This document shows positions 29,401-39,000 of a DNA stretch of 64,000 bases, in pieces. Each line of letters begins with the position of its first letter. The first letter of the stretch is position 1. Made by a program: the position numbers and the translations under genes. The DNA is taken from the NCBI RefSeq assembly GCF_014651815.1, contig NZ_BMXP01000006.1, positions 124,001 to 188,000 of the forward strand, in the 5' to 3' direction. This DNA is from Alteromonas halophila. Lineage in GTDB: Bacteria; Pseudomonadota; Gammaproteobacteria; Enterobacterales; Alteromonadaceae. The notes under the pieces were generated by a model. That model was not told the DNA's origin, did not search any database, and saw nothing but the letters and a program-made list of their open reading frames with translations.

Positions 29401-29743
29401 GCAGCGGTTTAGCCGTCTCTGAGTCAATAAACGACGGGGCTTGCAGCAAGGCATCGATTCGCCATACCAGCACCTCGCGGCGATAAGGTGACTGGGCGGG
29501 AATGGCGTCATCCCCCAGGATCAACCGTGCCGTATTCCACATAAACCGCACGGGCAGTGGAAAGGCAAGATTCATAGCAATGCCCTGCTCCTGGGCCAGT
29601 GCCATACTCAGCCAGTGCTGCATCCCCGGACTTTCGACCAGTATCGTATCAGCATGGAAGACGGGGGCAGGCTGCTGCCTGAGCAATGCACAAAGTAAGA
29701 AGCTCAGGTGCTCGAGCTTGTTGGACGGATACAGTGCAAGCAA
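26459..29743 (-). CDS. recC: Exodeoxyribonuclease V gamma subunit
   Basis: 1094 residues (E. coli RecC 1122). The TTG at 29743 is taken as start because the protein then begins LALYPSNKLEHLSFLL, like RecC. SPGMQHWLSMALA, AFPLPVRFMWNT, VMCPAIEKYAPLI and GQVTFCSMLPMRSIPF are conserved segments of this inactivated helicase/nuclease. RecC splits the strands and reads the Chi signal. A small-RNA-like terminator lies about 80 bases upstream, so recC needs a promoter within 29744-29820 or read-through. Confidence 0.96.
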   Translation of the reverse strand: MLALYPSNKLEHLSFLLCALLRQQPAPVFHADTILVESPGMQHWLSMALAQEQGIAMNLAFPLPVRFMWNTARLILGDDAIPAQSPYRREVLVWRIDALLQAPSFIDSETAKPLRAYVSVRGTESEQSVQRLQLATALADVFEQYLLYRPDWLAGWEKGNDQQTGFDMERWQAQLWRELVKQVPDHPASLHQRAVTALQQGEGLHNLPDRIIVFAINTMAPQLISFIDALSVHTDVHVFHLNPSVNYWGDAQSDKAQARALRQQGIDAWLEDEQGNPFLGNLGQQGRDFFNLLTTLDTFEISAFDVAEPMQATPPSSLLQAVQADILDATPPRAYSPSASDNSIEIVSSHNGLREVQVLHDNLLAWLSEDSRRRPSDIVVMCPAIEKYAPLIDAVFHRVGTASPGSTQPPRIPCSIADRSPLDAQPLVAAFISLLSLPDSRFGVVEILDYLRLDAMQRRFSLSHEDVELMSFWLEQAHVHWGLSGDHKRAMTDDATDRQEFSWWWGLRRLLIGMVCRDEAVIHNDILTVPDVEGQHGVVLGKLIWVIDTLSQHTQALSAPRTAAQWHTYLTTLKESCFAPDSEQQDVWESLGRATAQLQEHCSEAGYEAQLTLAQVRDILVRQFSSPDAGNHFMTGQVTFCSMLPMRSIPFGKVCILGLNDGEFPRQSVPMSIDLMGQGVHRRGDRSRRLEDRYLFLEALISARENLYLSYQGNSDKDNSERQPSLVLREFMQTLTGQYGVPLNSLHCTAALHPFSQAGFTAPSNSYEAGWFRLSQAISEQRSVQQQPALPVLDSVNDDTLTAEQLARWLEHPLKAFSTRTLGVYLEQTETTLDNNEPFTESALTRYQLMSALSAPDVSEHERDTLLQQARLSGELPLTPLTEPLLEDWQAAAGDLKSAMGVHDAEPQTFEWQGQQLRFSAQVFEGSHAWVLSHVGSQNARRQVTQFVTALCLAVNDDARPLHCFYPRWQQGKHQIRQAAWHPFSHDQAQQILLALEDLALTCLRSPTPAFASLAVKLTKAAGDMSLSEAADTMAMENAFSDWLLASSPLSSAMDNDTYLRWFFPQGLTLNDVPLAKLDGALRPLAFAVKDKKV

Positions 29744-29820
29744 GCTGGAATTTCCCTATACATATAACGTGATAAGTTATGGTAAGGGATTTTGACGCTG
29801 AGGTGCAAAGTAAGCAGAAG

Positions 29821-29866
29821 AAAAAAACCCATACAGAACCTCAGGACACGAAAAATCTGTATGGGT
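29821..29866 (-). terminator. Rho-independent terminator with no ORF upstream of it
   Basis: On the minus strand a perfect 11-bp stem (ACCCATACAGA with TCTGTATGGGT, 18-base loop) is followed by seven T. No protein gene on this strand ends here. It lies upstream of recC, so it most likely ends a non-coding transcript. Confidence 0.75.
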
Positions 29867-29952
29867 AAAGTTAAGTACGAGTCGTTAACAACATCAGCCT
29901 GGCGTTGCCTGGCACCGGACTGTGTTAGCGCTAGCGATTCGTGCAGTTAACA
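29821..29952 (-). ncRNA. Candidate sigma-54-dependent small RNA
   Basis: Predicted transcript of about 130 bases. A sigma-54-type promoter at 29963-29978 would start it near 29952. The 5' end then forms a long hairpin (29948-29960 with 29915-29927, 13 bp with one mismatch), followed by a linker of about 45 bases and the strong terminator at 29821-29866. No open frame or known RNA family is recognised. Sigma-54-driven small RNAs with a similar layout are known (Qrr, GlmY/GlmZ, CrcZ), but I see no match to their conserved cores. It sits between recC and the divergent dUTPase gene. Confidence 0.55.
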
Positions 29953-29962
29953 CAGTCTGGAT

Positions 29963-29978
29963 AGCAGCTTCAGTGCCA
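29963..29978 (-). promoter_or_regulatory. Sigma-54-type promoter (-24/-12)
   Basis: Minus strand TGGCAC-TGAAG-CTGCT has the required GG-N10-GC spacing and differs from TGGCAC-N5-TTGCW at one base. The start point should fall near 29952, directly at the candidate small RNA hairpin. Confidence 0.55.
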
Positions 29979-30052
29979 ACATTTAAAGTCTTTTAAATTC
30001 ATACAGATAGAGTTATTGGGATAAGCCAGCGAGCAGTCATCCGTGGCAACGT

Positions 30053-30068
30053 TGGTGCAGTTGCACCA
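30053..30068. promoter_or_regulatory. Perfect palindrome, possible activator site
   Basis: TGGTGCA-GT-TGCACCA is a perfect 7+2+7 palindrome centred about 108 bases upstream of the predicted small RNA start, where enhancer-binding proteins of sigma-54 promoters usually bind. It could instead serve the dUTPase gene on the plus strand. Confidence 0.4.
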
Positions 30069-30193
30069 TTGCGTGGCGCGCCCGCACGCACACAACATTG
30101 ACCGCTAGCCGTGCGCCGCATACCTTTCCCGCTTTTCGCCATTCCGGTACACTTAGCGGTTATCAACCGCTCTGTACAACGTTAGGAATTCTG

Positions 30194-30850
30194 ATGCTGA
30201 ACCAACAACAGCTGGCGACCATGCTGGCTCTCCAGAACAAAATGAACAGCAAAGTCAATGAAAGCTGGCTGACAGCAGGCTATGGCTTTTTACGCGCCGC
30301 CATGGTTGAGTCAGTCGAAGCGATAGAACATCATGGCTGGAAATGGTGGAAAGCGCAGAATAAAGATCTGGCCCAGTTACAGATGGAACTGGTGGATATA
30401 TGGCACTTTGCATTGTCGGCCAGCATTATCGATTACAAGGGCGATGTGTCTGCCGCCGCCAGTGCAATAGCTGCGCAACTTGCCCAGTCACAGACGCACG
30501 TGGTCTTTGACGGGGTAGATTACTATCCCGGCAAACAAACGCTGCTTGATAACCTCGAACTGATGGCAGGACTTTGTGCGGCCAAGCGCTTTAGCGTGCC
30601 GTTATTCATGCTGATTGTTGAACAGTGTGAGATGAGCACTGACGAATTATTTCGTCAGTACGTCGGTAAAAATGTACTTAATTTCTTCAGGCAGGACCAC
30701 GGCTATAAGTCAGGCAGCTACCTGAAAGTCTGGCAGGGTCGTGAAGACAACGAGCACCTGGTTGAGGTGCTTGAAAGTCTCAGCAGCGACGATGCAAATT
30801 ACAGTGATGCCGTTTATGCCGGGTTAAAAGCACGCTATCCCACACAGTAA
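30194..30850 (+). CDS. Dimeric (all-alpha) dUTP diphosphatase family protein
   Basis: 218 residues from the ATG at 30194, which follows AGGA; the frame is open from 30098 but the family begins MLNQQQLATMLALQNKMN. It is an all-alpha NTP pyrophosphatase of the dimeric dUTPase type. The metal-binding helices are visible as ESVEAIEHHGWKWW and QMELVDIWHF (Glu/Glu and Glu/Asp pairs). It hydrolyses dUTP to dUMP, keeping uracil out of DNA and feeding dTMP synthesis. Confidence 0.85.
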   Translation: MLNQQQLATMLALQNKMNSKVNESWLTAGYGFLRAAMVESVEAIEHHGWKWWKAQNKDLAQLQMELVDIWHFALSASIIDYKGDVSAAASAIAAQLAQSQTHVVFDGVDYYPGKQTLLDNLELMAGLCAAKRFSVPLFMLIVEQCEMSTDELFRQYVGKNVLNFFRQDHGYKSGSYLKVWQGREDNEHLVEVLESLSSDDANYSDAVYAGLKARYPTQ

Positions 30851-30875
30851 ATACCGATAGCGTACCCGGGATCAG

Positions 30876-31247
30876 TCACGGGTTGTCGTATTTACTCGCC
30901 ATTTCTTCGTACTCGCGACAAGCGGGGGTTGATGCGCTGGAGTCCAGTGCGTCGCAACCCTGCTCAGTCATCGACCGCATGCAGGCTGCGGCACTGTCTC
31001 TGATGTCCTCGTACCCGTCAACCTCAAATTGACGGGTCATTTTTTTGCACATGCCTTTTACCATGCCTTCAATCATTTGCTGCATATTGGCATCGGTGTT
31101 TTCAGCCTCCATTGATGCCAGCGTACATTCTTTTAGATGCTGACACAGCCCCTGCGCAGCCTCATCAAATGCGTCATCAGCGTTCGCGCAGTTTGCATAC
31201 ATCAGCGCCCCGGCCGCCAGTACGCTTACGGTGTACCATCGTCGCAT
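30876..31247 (-). CDS. Exported cysteine-containing protein of unknown function
   Basis: 123 residues with a signal peptide (MRRWYTVSVLAAGALMYANCANA, cut near NADDA). The mature protein is helical and acidic with six cysteines (LCQHLKEC, MCKKM, ACMRS, GCDA, ACREY), probably disulfide bonded in the periplasm. I do not recognise a named family. It lies between the dUTPase gene (convergent) and the acyl-CoA synthetase gene, separated from the latter by 70 bases. Confidence 0.75.
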   Translation of the reverse strand: MRRWYTVSVLAAGALMYANCANADDAFDEAAQGLCQHLKECTLASMEAENTDANMQQMIEGMVKGMCKKMTRQFEVDGYEDIRDSAAACMRSMTEQGCDALDSSASTPACREYEEMASKYDNP

Positions 31248-31317
31248 TACTGCCTCCTTTCTTGTTTACCTGAACAGGTTGTCGGCACAGCCTTAACAGG
31301 TTCCCGCCTCGTCACTG

Positions 31318-32988
31318 TTACGCGTTTACCCACACGATACGGTCAGAATAAGATCCCTGAATCACGTCATTGAACCGCTCTTCAAGTATATGCCGCTTCA
31401 CTTTAAGCGTAGGCGTTAATAAATCATTTTCAATGCTCCACTCGCTATCCATAATAATTACCCTGTCGAGCACCTGATGACTTTCCAGGCGGGCATTGAT
31501 AGTCTCGTACGTGCGAAGCAGGCTCTTTTCAACCGATTGCTTGTCCTGCTTTGCAGCGTCCTCGCTAAGGACCAGCAGTGCGATAGGCTGCGGGAGGTTA
31601 TTACCGGTCACACAAACCTGCTCAACCATGGGATTTTCCATGAACTTAGCCTCAATGGGAGCGGGGGCCACGTATTTGCCTTTGGCCGTTTTAAAGATGT
31701 CCTTCAAACGGCCCGTGATTTTAATGTAGCCTTCACTGTCCTTTTCGCCCTTATCACCCGTGCGTAAGTAGCCGTCATCGGTAAACACTTCTTGTGTTTT
31801 CTCCGGCTCCAGATAATACTCCTTCATATTACACGGCGCTTTTACCTGAATTTCGCCTTCCTCAGAAGTGCGTATGTCTACACCATCATAGGCTTTACCA
31901 ATGTAGCCAATTTTATCTTCACGGAACGGCACACTTGCGGTGCCGTAAGCGGAGTTTTCGGTCATTCCCCAGCCTTCAGAGATATTGATGCCAATGCGGT
32001 GGAACCATTCAATGACAGCAGGCGCCAGCGGCGCTGAGCCACTGGCCCAAAGCCGGGCATTATTGAGCCCCAGCCCTTCACGGATCTTTTTGCTGACAAG
32101 TCCCCGGACAATCGGAATTTTAAGCAGCGTATCGAGCTTTTTCTGCGGCATTTTGGCCAGTATGCCCATCTGGAACTTGGTCCACAGTCGCGGCACCGAA
32201 ATAAACAGCGTCGGCTGACAGGCTTTAACATCCCGCTGAAAGGTGTCCAGCGATTCCACAAAATAGATTTGACCACCGCCATAAAAGCTTGCCAGCTCAA
32301 CCAGCACTCGTTCAGTGATATGCGCCAGAGGCAGATAGCTCAGAACCCGGTCACTGGCGTCGACTTTAAGCTGATTGAGAGAGCGTTGCGCTGCCCAGCA
32401 AATTGAATAATAGGTGTGCACCACGCCTTTTGGCTTGCCGGTACTGCCTGAGGTATAAATGATGGTCATTGTCCCGTCCATCGACGGTACAGGCGAGTCG
32501 GCCAGAGGCTCACAGTCGATGAATTGTTGCCACTGCTGCGTCGTTTCAATGCCCGGATAGGGAAATGCAACCGTGTGATAGTGATCTGGGACCGCCTCGA
32601 CCTGCTCTTTGGTGTTGTCGAGCTTACCAATAAACAGAACCTTAACGTCTGCATGCTGCAGGACATACTGGATCGTATCGGCACCGGCCGTTGCAAAAAT
32701 AGGGACGCTGACATGCCCTGCCATCATGATCCCTAAATCTGTAATAAACCACTCTGCACAGTTTTTGGAGAGAATACCGATGCGGCTGCCCGCTTCCAGA
32801 TCCATTGACTTAAGACGGGCCGCGACCTGCCGCGCCTGCCGACCAACGTCAGCCCAGGTAAACGGGCGATATTCACCATCGATGGGCTGAGTCAGGTATA
32901 CATCATCCGGACGTGACTGTTCCCACTTGTACAGCATTGAAAGCGGGGATTGAATGTCTTGATTAGCTTGGCTCATGTCTCGCGGCAT
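31318..32988 (-). CDS. AMP-dependent acyl-CoA synthetase/ligase
   Basis: 556 residues of the ANL adenylating superfamily. TIIYTSGSTGKPKGVVHTY is the P-loop-like motif near residue 180, GWGMTENSAYGT is the acyl-adenylate site, and YLRTGDKGEKDSEGYIKITGRLKDIFKTAKGKYVAP holds the hinge. The form resembles the FadD15-like long-chain acyl-CoA synthetases, which activate free fatty acids with ATP and CoA at the membrane. Divergent from the molybdenum hydroxylase genes. Confidence 0.92.
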   Translation of the reverse strand: MPRDMSQANQDIQSPLSMLYKWEQSRPDDVYLTQPIDGEYRPFTWADVGRQARQVAARLKSMDLEAGSRIGILSKNCAEWFITDLGIMMAGHVSVPIFATAGADTIQYVLQHADVKVLFIGKLDNTKEQVEAVPDHYHTVAFPYPGIETTQQWQQFIDCEPLADSPVPSMDGTMTIIYTSGSTGKPKGVVHTYYSICWAAQRSLNQLKVDASDRVLSYLPLAHITERVLVELASFYGGGQIYFVESLDTFQRDVKACQPTLFISVPRLWTKFQMGILAKMPQKKLDTLLKIPIVRGLVSKKIREGLGLNNARLWASGSAPLAPAVIEWFHRIGINISEGWGMTENSAYGTASVPFREDKIGYIGKAYDGVDIRTSEEGEIQVKAPCNMKEYYLEPEKTQEVFTDDGYLRTGDKGEKDSEGYIKITGRLKDIFKTAKGKYVAPAPIEAKFMENPMVEQVCVTGNNLPQPIALLVLSEDAAKQDKQSVEKSLLRTYETINARLESHQVLDRVIIMDSEWSIENDLLTPTLKVKRHILEERFNDVIQGSYSDRIVWVNA

Positions 32989-33292
32989 ATTGGTCTCGTG
33001 TTTGATTACTGTAGCGTATATTTACAAGTAATTCACAGTCTTATAATAACTCGAAGAAGCTTGTCAACTTGGCAGTTATGTAAATACCGGACAACACCTT
33101 AAAGTCGCCGCGTGTTGCGGTGTGAGCCGCTATTCATTTTGCTTATAAGTATGGCTCATTAAACCTGATAGCTGCGCTTGTTATGCTGGTAAAATCTTCC
33201 AATTGGGCTTATACCTAGGAAGATACTTGCGCACAGCAGAGGGTACATGGTGTGATAAACAGGGTGACAACAGCACAAACAGGCAGCAACCA
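32989..33292. other. Divergent intergenic region with an inverted repeat
   Basis: About 300 bases between the acyl-CoA synthetase start and the 2Fe-2S subunit start hold no gene. The one clear structure is the inverted repeat ATCTTCC (33194-33200) and GGAAGAT (33218-33224), about 70 bases before the plus-strand ATG, a possible operator of the molybdenum hydroxylase genes. No confident promoter pair was identified. Confidence 0.45.
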
Positions 33293-33742
33293 ATGAAACT
33301 AAAAATTAATGGCAAAACCCACGAGTTCAGCGGCGATACAGCAATGCCGTTGCTGTGGTTTTTACGTGACGAGCTACAATTGACCGGTACTAAATACGGA
33401 TGCGGCATGGCGCTGTGTGGCGCCTGTACCGTTCATGTCGACGGCGAGCCCATGCGCGCCTGTCAGCTACCCATATCAGCCACTGAGGGCAAATCGGTAA
33501 CGACCATCGAAGGGCTGGATACTCAGCACGAACATCCGTTGCAAGTGGCGTGGGCCGAGCACAATGTGCCTCAGTGTGGTTACTGTCAGAGTGGTCAGAT
33601 AATGCAGGCGGCATCATTACTGGCAAAAAACGCCGCCCCCACGGATGAGGAAATCGATAATCACATGTCGGGGAATATATGTCGGTGTGGCACCTACCCG
33701 CGTATTCGAAATGCAATCAAGTCGGCAGCAAAGGGAGAGTAG
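33293..33742 (+). CDS. iorA: Molybdenum hydroxylase 2Fe-2S subunit (isoquinoline oxidoreductase alpha type)
   Basis: 149 residues from the ATG at 33293; the upstream frame to 33203 is not family-like. Two 2Fe-2S clusters are visible: a plant-ferredoxin type (CGMALCGAC plus a later Cys) and the C-terminal CGYCQSGQ ... GNICRCGTY set. It passes electrons from the molybdenum site to an outside acceptor. Small subunits of this short type pair with a single large Mo subunit and have no FAD subunit. The next gene starts two bases after this stop. Confidence 0.9.
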   Translation: MKLKINGKTHEFSGDTAMPLLWFLRDELQLTGTKYGCGMALCGACTVHVDGEPMRACQLPISATEGKSVTTIEGLDTQHEHPLQVAWAEHNVPQCGYCQSGQIMQAASLLAKNAAPTDEEIDNHMSGNICRCGTYPRIRNAIKSAAKGE

Positions 33743-33744
33743 CC

Positions 33745-36000
33745 ATGAAGCAGTCGATTAACAGCGCACGCCGCGACTTCCTGAAAAAATCCTCCGTATC
33801 AGCCGGATTTGGACTCAGTGTTTCTCTGCTTGGCTTTCCCGCTCTGGTCGCAGCAGATAATTCGAGCCCAGCCGGGTTGTCACCCAATGTGTTTGTTGAG
33901 TTTGATAGCGACGGGACGTTAATAGTCACCTGCCATCGCTCCGAAATGGGGCAGCAAATCCGTACAGCCATCGCGCAAATCGTTGCCGACGAACTGGATG
34001 CTGACTGGTCCCGTGTCAGTGTGACACAGGCCAAAGGCGACCCAAAATATGGCAGCCAGAATACAGACGGGTCGCGCAGTGTCCGGCGTAATTTCGACCG
34101 CTTACGTGAAGCGGGTGCCACGGCTGCGCTGATGCTAAAGCAAGCCGCTGCACGAGGCTGGAATGTCAGCGTCGATGACTGTATCTGTAAAGACCATGGC
34201 GTTGTGCATACCGTCAGTAATAACCGGGTCGACTTTGCAGAGTTACTTGGCGTTGCCGCAACATTACCGGTGCCGGATGCCGATACACTGACACTAAAAC
34301 CACGATCGCGCTGGAAGTACATCGGCAAAGGCACGCAGAGTGTAGACATGCACAAAGTGGTAAGCGGTAATACCACCTTTGGTCAGGATGTACAGCTTGA
34401 TGGCATGCTTGTTGCGATTATTCAGCGTCCGCCCGTGATGTTTACCACACCTGATTCGGTCGATGAGAGCGCAGCCCGCAAAGTGAGTGGCGTGGTGGAT
34501 GTCATCCGCATGCCCGATGCCTCGGCGCCCGCAATGTTTAATCCGCTCGGCGGTGTGGCTGTTGTGGCAAACAACACCTGGGCAGCCATGCAGGGTACAA
34601 AGGCACTGAACATCACCTGGACAAGCAACGAACACAGCAGCTATGACTCAGAAAGTTATAAAGCGTCGCTTATCACCACAGCTGAAAAACCCGGCGAGAC
34701 AGTGCGAACGCGCGGCCAGGCAGAAAAAGTTATTCGTGAAGCCGACAACGTAATATCGGCGACCTATTACGCACCATTGCTCTCACAGGCGCCGATGGAA
34801 CCGCCCGCTGCCACTGCACGGATTGACGGCGATAACGTTGAGGTTTGGGCATGTACGCAAACGCCCCAGTCTACCCGACAGAACGTGGCCGCCGCGCTAA
34901 AGGTCCCCGAAGAAAATGTGACCGTACATGTGACCTTGCTGGGCGGCGGATTTGGCCGAAAATCAAAACCTGACTTTTCTGTCGAAGCTGCCATACTCGC
35001 GCAAAAAACCGGTAAGCCGGTTAAAGTGGTGTGGCGTCGTGAAGACGACATTCAGCACGGTTACTATCATAGTGTCAGCGCCCAGCACATACAGGCAGTA
35101 CAGTCTGAGTCAGGGAAAACCCTTGCCTGGCGGCACAATACTGTATTTCCGACGATTTCATCTACCTTCAGTGATAAAGCCAACAAACCCAGCAATGGCG
35201 AGTTGCGTTTAGGCTTTATTGATAACCCATTCGATATTGAACATATGCTGCTGGAACGTGGAGAAGCACAAAACCATGTAAGAATCGGCTGGCTTCGCAG
35301 TGTTGCCAATGTCTACCATGCGTTTGCTATCCATAGCTTTGCCGACGAACTGGCCCACGCTGCCGGTCAGGACAGCCGTGATTACCTGCTGTCTCTGATT
35401 GGTGAATCAAGGCATATCGATCTGGCAAAAGAGGGGGCAGAATATGACAATTATGGCGATCCTCTGGATAAATACCCGATTGACACAGCAAGACTGAAAA
35501 ATGTCATCAACCGTGTCACTGATATGGCTGACTGGGACGCCCGCAAGAAGCAAAAGCGGATGTTGGGACTGGCAGCGCATCGCTCCTTTTTAAGCTACGC
35601 GGCCATCGTCGTAGAAGTGGTCGTGAATGACAGTGGCGAATGGCATATTCCCAATGCTTACATCAGTCTGGATGCAGGAACGGTGGTAAATCCTGAGCAT
35701 GTGCGCGCGCAGTGCGAAGGCGGCATGATCTATGGGTTGAGTTGTGCAATCGGTGAGATTACCGCAAGTGAAGGGGCAATTAATCAAACCAACTTTCACA
35801 ACTATCAGGTTGCCCGCATACAACATGCGCCGCACAATATTGAAGTGGATATTGTTGACAGCGAAGCGCCCCCAGCAGGCGTGGGTGAACCCCCTACCCC
35901 GCCGTTTGCGCCAGCGCTGGCCAATGCCCTTTTTGCTGCAACAGGAAAGCGGCTGCGGTCGCTGCCCATTCCTTTAACCCTGCCCAGCGAACAGGCATAA
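33745..36000 (+). CDS. iorB: Molybdopterin-binding hydroxylase large subunit, Tat exported
   Basis: 751 residues from the ATG at 33745, after GGGAGAG. The N-terminus [15 protein letters not shown] is a twin-arginine signal, so the folded Mo protein is exported. Cofactor-binding segments of the xanthine oxidase family are clear: [25 protein letters not shown] and [16 protein letters not shown] with the catalytic-region Glu. Similar two-subunit enzymes oxidise isoquinoline, aldehydes or other N-heterocycles; the substrate here is unknown. XdhC, mod and moa genes in this window probably supply its cofactor. Confidence 0.9.
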   Translation: MKQSINSARRDFLKKSSVSAGFGLSVSLLGFPALVAADNSSPAGLSPNVFVEFDSDGTLIVTCHRSEMGQQIRTAIAQIVADELDADWSRVSVTQAKGDPKYGSQNTDGSRSVRRNFDRLREAGATAALMLKQAAARGWNVSVDDCICKDHGVVHTVSNNRVDFAELLGVAATLPVPDADTLTLKPRSRWKYIGKGTQSVDMHKVVSGNTTFGQDVQLDGMLVAIIQRPPVMFTTPDSVDESAARKVSGVVDVIRMPDASAPAMFNPLGGVAVVANNTWAAMQGTKALNITWTSNEHSSYDSESYKASLITTAEKPGETVRTRGQAEKVIREADNVISATYYAPLLSQAPMEPPAATARIDGDNVEVWACTQTPQSTRQNVAAALKVPEENVTVHVTLLGGGFGRKSKPDFSVEAAILAQKTGKPVKVVWRREDDIQHGYYHSVSAQHIQAVQSESGKTLAWRHNTVFPTISSTFSDKANKPSNGELRLGFIDNPFDIEHMLLERGEAQNHVRIGWLRSVANVYHAFAIHSFADELAHAAGQDSRDYLLSLIGESRHIDLAKEGAEYDNYGDPLDKYPIDTARLKNVINRVTDMADWDARKKQKRMLGLAAHRSFLSYAAIVVEVVVNDSGEWHIPNAYISLDAGTVVNPEHVRAQCEGGMIYGLSCAIGEITASEGAINQTNFHNYQVARIQHAPHNIEVDIVDSEAPPAGVGEPPTPPFAPALANALFAATGKRLRSLPIPLTLPSEQA

Positions 36001-36039
36001 CATAACAGCTGACACGGCGCATTTGCGCCGTGTTGTGCG

Positions 36040-39000
36040 CTACCAGTGTTTTTTCAGCAATGCCGGAACTTGCGCTGCAGGCACTGGACGCGAGTAATGG
36101 TAACCCTGATGCAAATAGCAGCCACGACTTTTCAGGTAGTCCACATGCTCTGAATACTCCACGCCTTCAGCCACACTGTCCATGTTGAGATTTTTAGCCA
36201 GATTAATGGTGGTTTCCACCAGCGCATCATTGGCGTTTCCTGGCGCTACATCCTGAACAAAGCTCTTATCAATCTTCAGCACTGATAACGGATAACGCTT
36301 GAGGTAACTCAGCGACGAATAGCCGGTGCCAAAATCATCCAGTGCCAGCACAAAGCCTGCATCGACAAACCGGCGAATCTGACGATAGGCGTTGTCAGTA
36401 TCGCCCATCAGTACGCCTTCAGTGATTTCAAATCGAATTGCCCGTTTGGGCAGGTTATACTCTTTTAACAGAGCGATCAGGGCATCAATATCAAACTCTG
36501 TATTGAAGTGCAGCGGAGACAGGTTAATCGACACATAGCCGGTATAGCCGTCGGCATACCAGGTACACATATCATTGATGGCACGCAAAAAAGCATCGCG
36601 GGTAACAGCAACGATATGCTTAAGCTCTTCCAGAATAGGGATAAAGCTGTCGGGATAAATGGCTTCGCCATTAAATTCACAGCGTAACAGCAGTTCTACG
36701 CCCTCAGTCCTGCCTGTCTGTGTATTCACAATGGGCTGATAGTGATTGAAAAACGCATTCTCTGCAAACGCTTGTTTAACTTTGTTTTCAAGCATCAGAC
36801 GATGACGCGCTCTGGCATTCATATCATCGGTAAAGTACGTAAAGCTGTTTTGCACATCACTTTTTGCAGCGTACATTGCAACGTCTGCGTGCTTTATCAG
36901 CTCTCCCGGCTCGCTGCCGTTATCGGGGTAATACGCGATGCCGATGCTGCATGAGACACGCAATGTCTCATTTCCTAATGCAATCGGCGTTTCAACTGCC
37001 TCCACCAGAGACGCGGCAAATCGCCCTAATTCATCAGACGCACCGGCATCCTCAATCACAATGACAAACTCATCACCGCCAAGGCGGGCAACCGTGCCGG
37101 TATCCGGTGTTAAATTCTGCATGCGGTTGGCGACTACACGTAACAGACGGTCACCAAAATCATGGCCGAGTGTATCGTTAATCCCTTTGAACCGGTCAAG
37201 ATCGACAAACAGCACCGCAACCCTGGACCTGTGCGACCGTGCAGAGACTATGGCATGCTCCAGCCGATCCAGCAGTAAGCTGCGGTTCACAAGCCCTGTC
37301 AGGCTGTCGTAATTAGCAACTTTTCTCAGTTTCTGCTCTGCACTTTTTTGCTCGGAAATATCAGATACTACCAGCAGGTAGTGATCAATCCTGTCACTGT
37401 CGCCAATCGCCGTGATATCGATCAGGACATTGTATTCGCGGCCGTCACGTCCCTCAACAACCCCCTCATCTTTCCAGAACTCCCCTGCCCTGATCTCACT
37501 TAAGCGCCCTGAGAGCATGTTGACGAGCTTAGGATAGCGGGCATACAAGCGTCGTATCTGACGCACCAGACTTTCTGTTTTATTAACACCAAAAATACGC
37601 TCGAATGCCGGGTTAGCGGCTACAGGACGTTTGTTCTTATCAAAAATGATGACCCAGTCACGAGTATGCTGAAACGCATCATAAAACAGGGTTACCTGCT
37701 CTTTGGCACGCTTGAGCCGGTTAATGTATTGCTGACGCGAGTAAAAGTAGATGGCTAAAACAATCAGAAAAATCGTTGCATAGACTGTATAGGCTAATGG
37801 CGAGCGCAGCGGCGCATATGGCATTTTCAGTGTAATCTCAGCGGGCAGCATACTGAATGGAAGCCCCTGACCTGCAGGAGCGACAACAAACCGATAATCG
37901 CCAGGTTGCAGCGTACCAAAAGTAATGCGGGGGTTGGTGGTCACACCTTTGGTGACCACCTGACCATTCCGATACAGGGTGTATTCAAAACTAAGGCTCT
38001 TATTTGCACCAGTCAGCAATGGCGTAAAGTATATCGACAGGCCGTAGTCATCATGCTGAAGTGCAATATGCTCACCGCTCAGGCTGCGTTTTGGCAGCGA
38101 CAGTGTTCGGCTGTCCAGGGAAATATCAGTGATTGCCATTTCCCTCGTGACCAGACTGTTGGCATCGTTTTCCCGTTTTAGTGCTTCTGGCTCAAAAATA
38201 ATTAACCCCTGTGTTGAGCCATACGCCAGTCGTCCGTCGGACAGCGCTTCTTCTGAGGCCTCATTGAACTCCGTTACTGACAACTCCCGTCCGTACGAAT
38301 AATTTCGCATCGTCTTTTGGCTCGGCGAATAGCTGTGCAGGCCCTTATGTGAGCTAAACCAGAGATCACCGTCACGGTCGAGCTGCAAACTGTAGAGGAT
38401 ATTGGTCGACAGCAGATTTTGATCATGCAGATGGTAAAGCGGCTCAAAGGAATCGGCATTCAATCCGACAACGCCATAGCCCGGAAAAGAAAGCCATAAC
38501 GTGCCCTGTTTATCAACTACCCAGGCCGAAATAGACGCCTGTGACCGGCGCTGCGTCTCAGAAAACCGGTATACCAGGGTGTGTTCCATGGTTTCAGTAT
38601 CAAACAGCCACAGACCGCCAAGCATAGCCAGAAACATCTGATTGTCGTGATAAGGCGAGACGCCAAGGAATGCAGACGAAAATGCCGGGTCAAAGACTTT
38701 TTCACTCAGAGGAAGCGGTGTCACTGAGGCATCGCGTGGATCATACCGGTAGAATGCATCCGAAATAAAGTACAGCCGGCCTTTGTCATCAAGCGCAGAG
38801 CCCGCGTTCCATGCCGTAAATACATCGGCATTAGTGCCTTCGTTAACAGGTGGCACACGCAGCTTTCCGGTTTGCATATCAAACTGACGGATCCCGGCAT
38901 AGGTTTGCAAATACAGTGTTTCAGCAGGGCCCGGCAAAATATACTCGATAACCGCCTCATTCTCCGAAATGCGCTTATCGTCAGTCGTGATATATGATGT

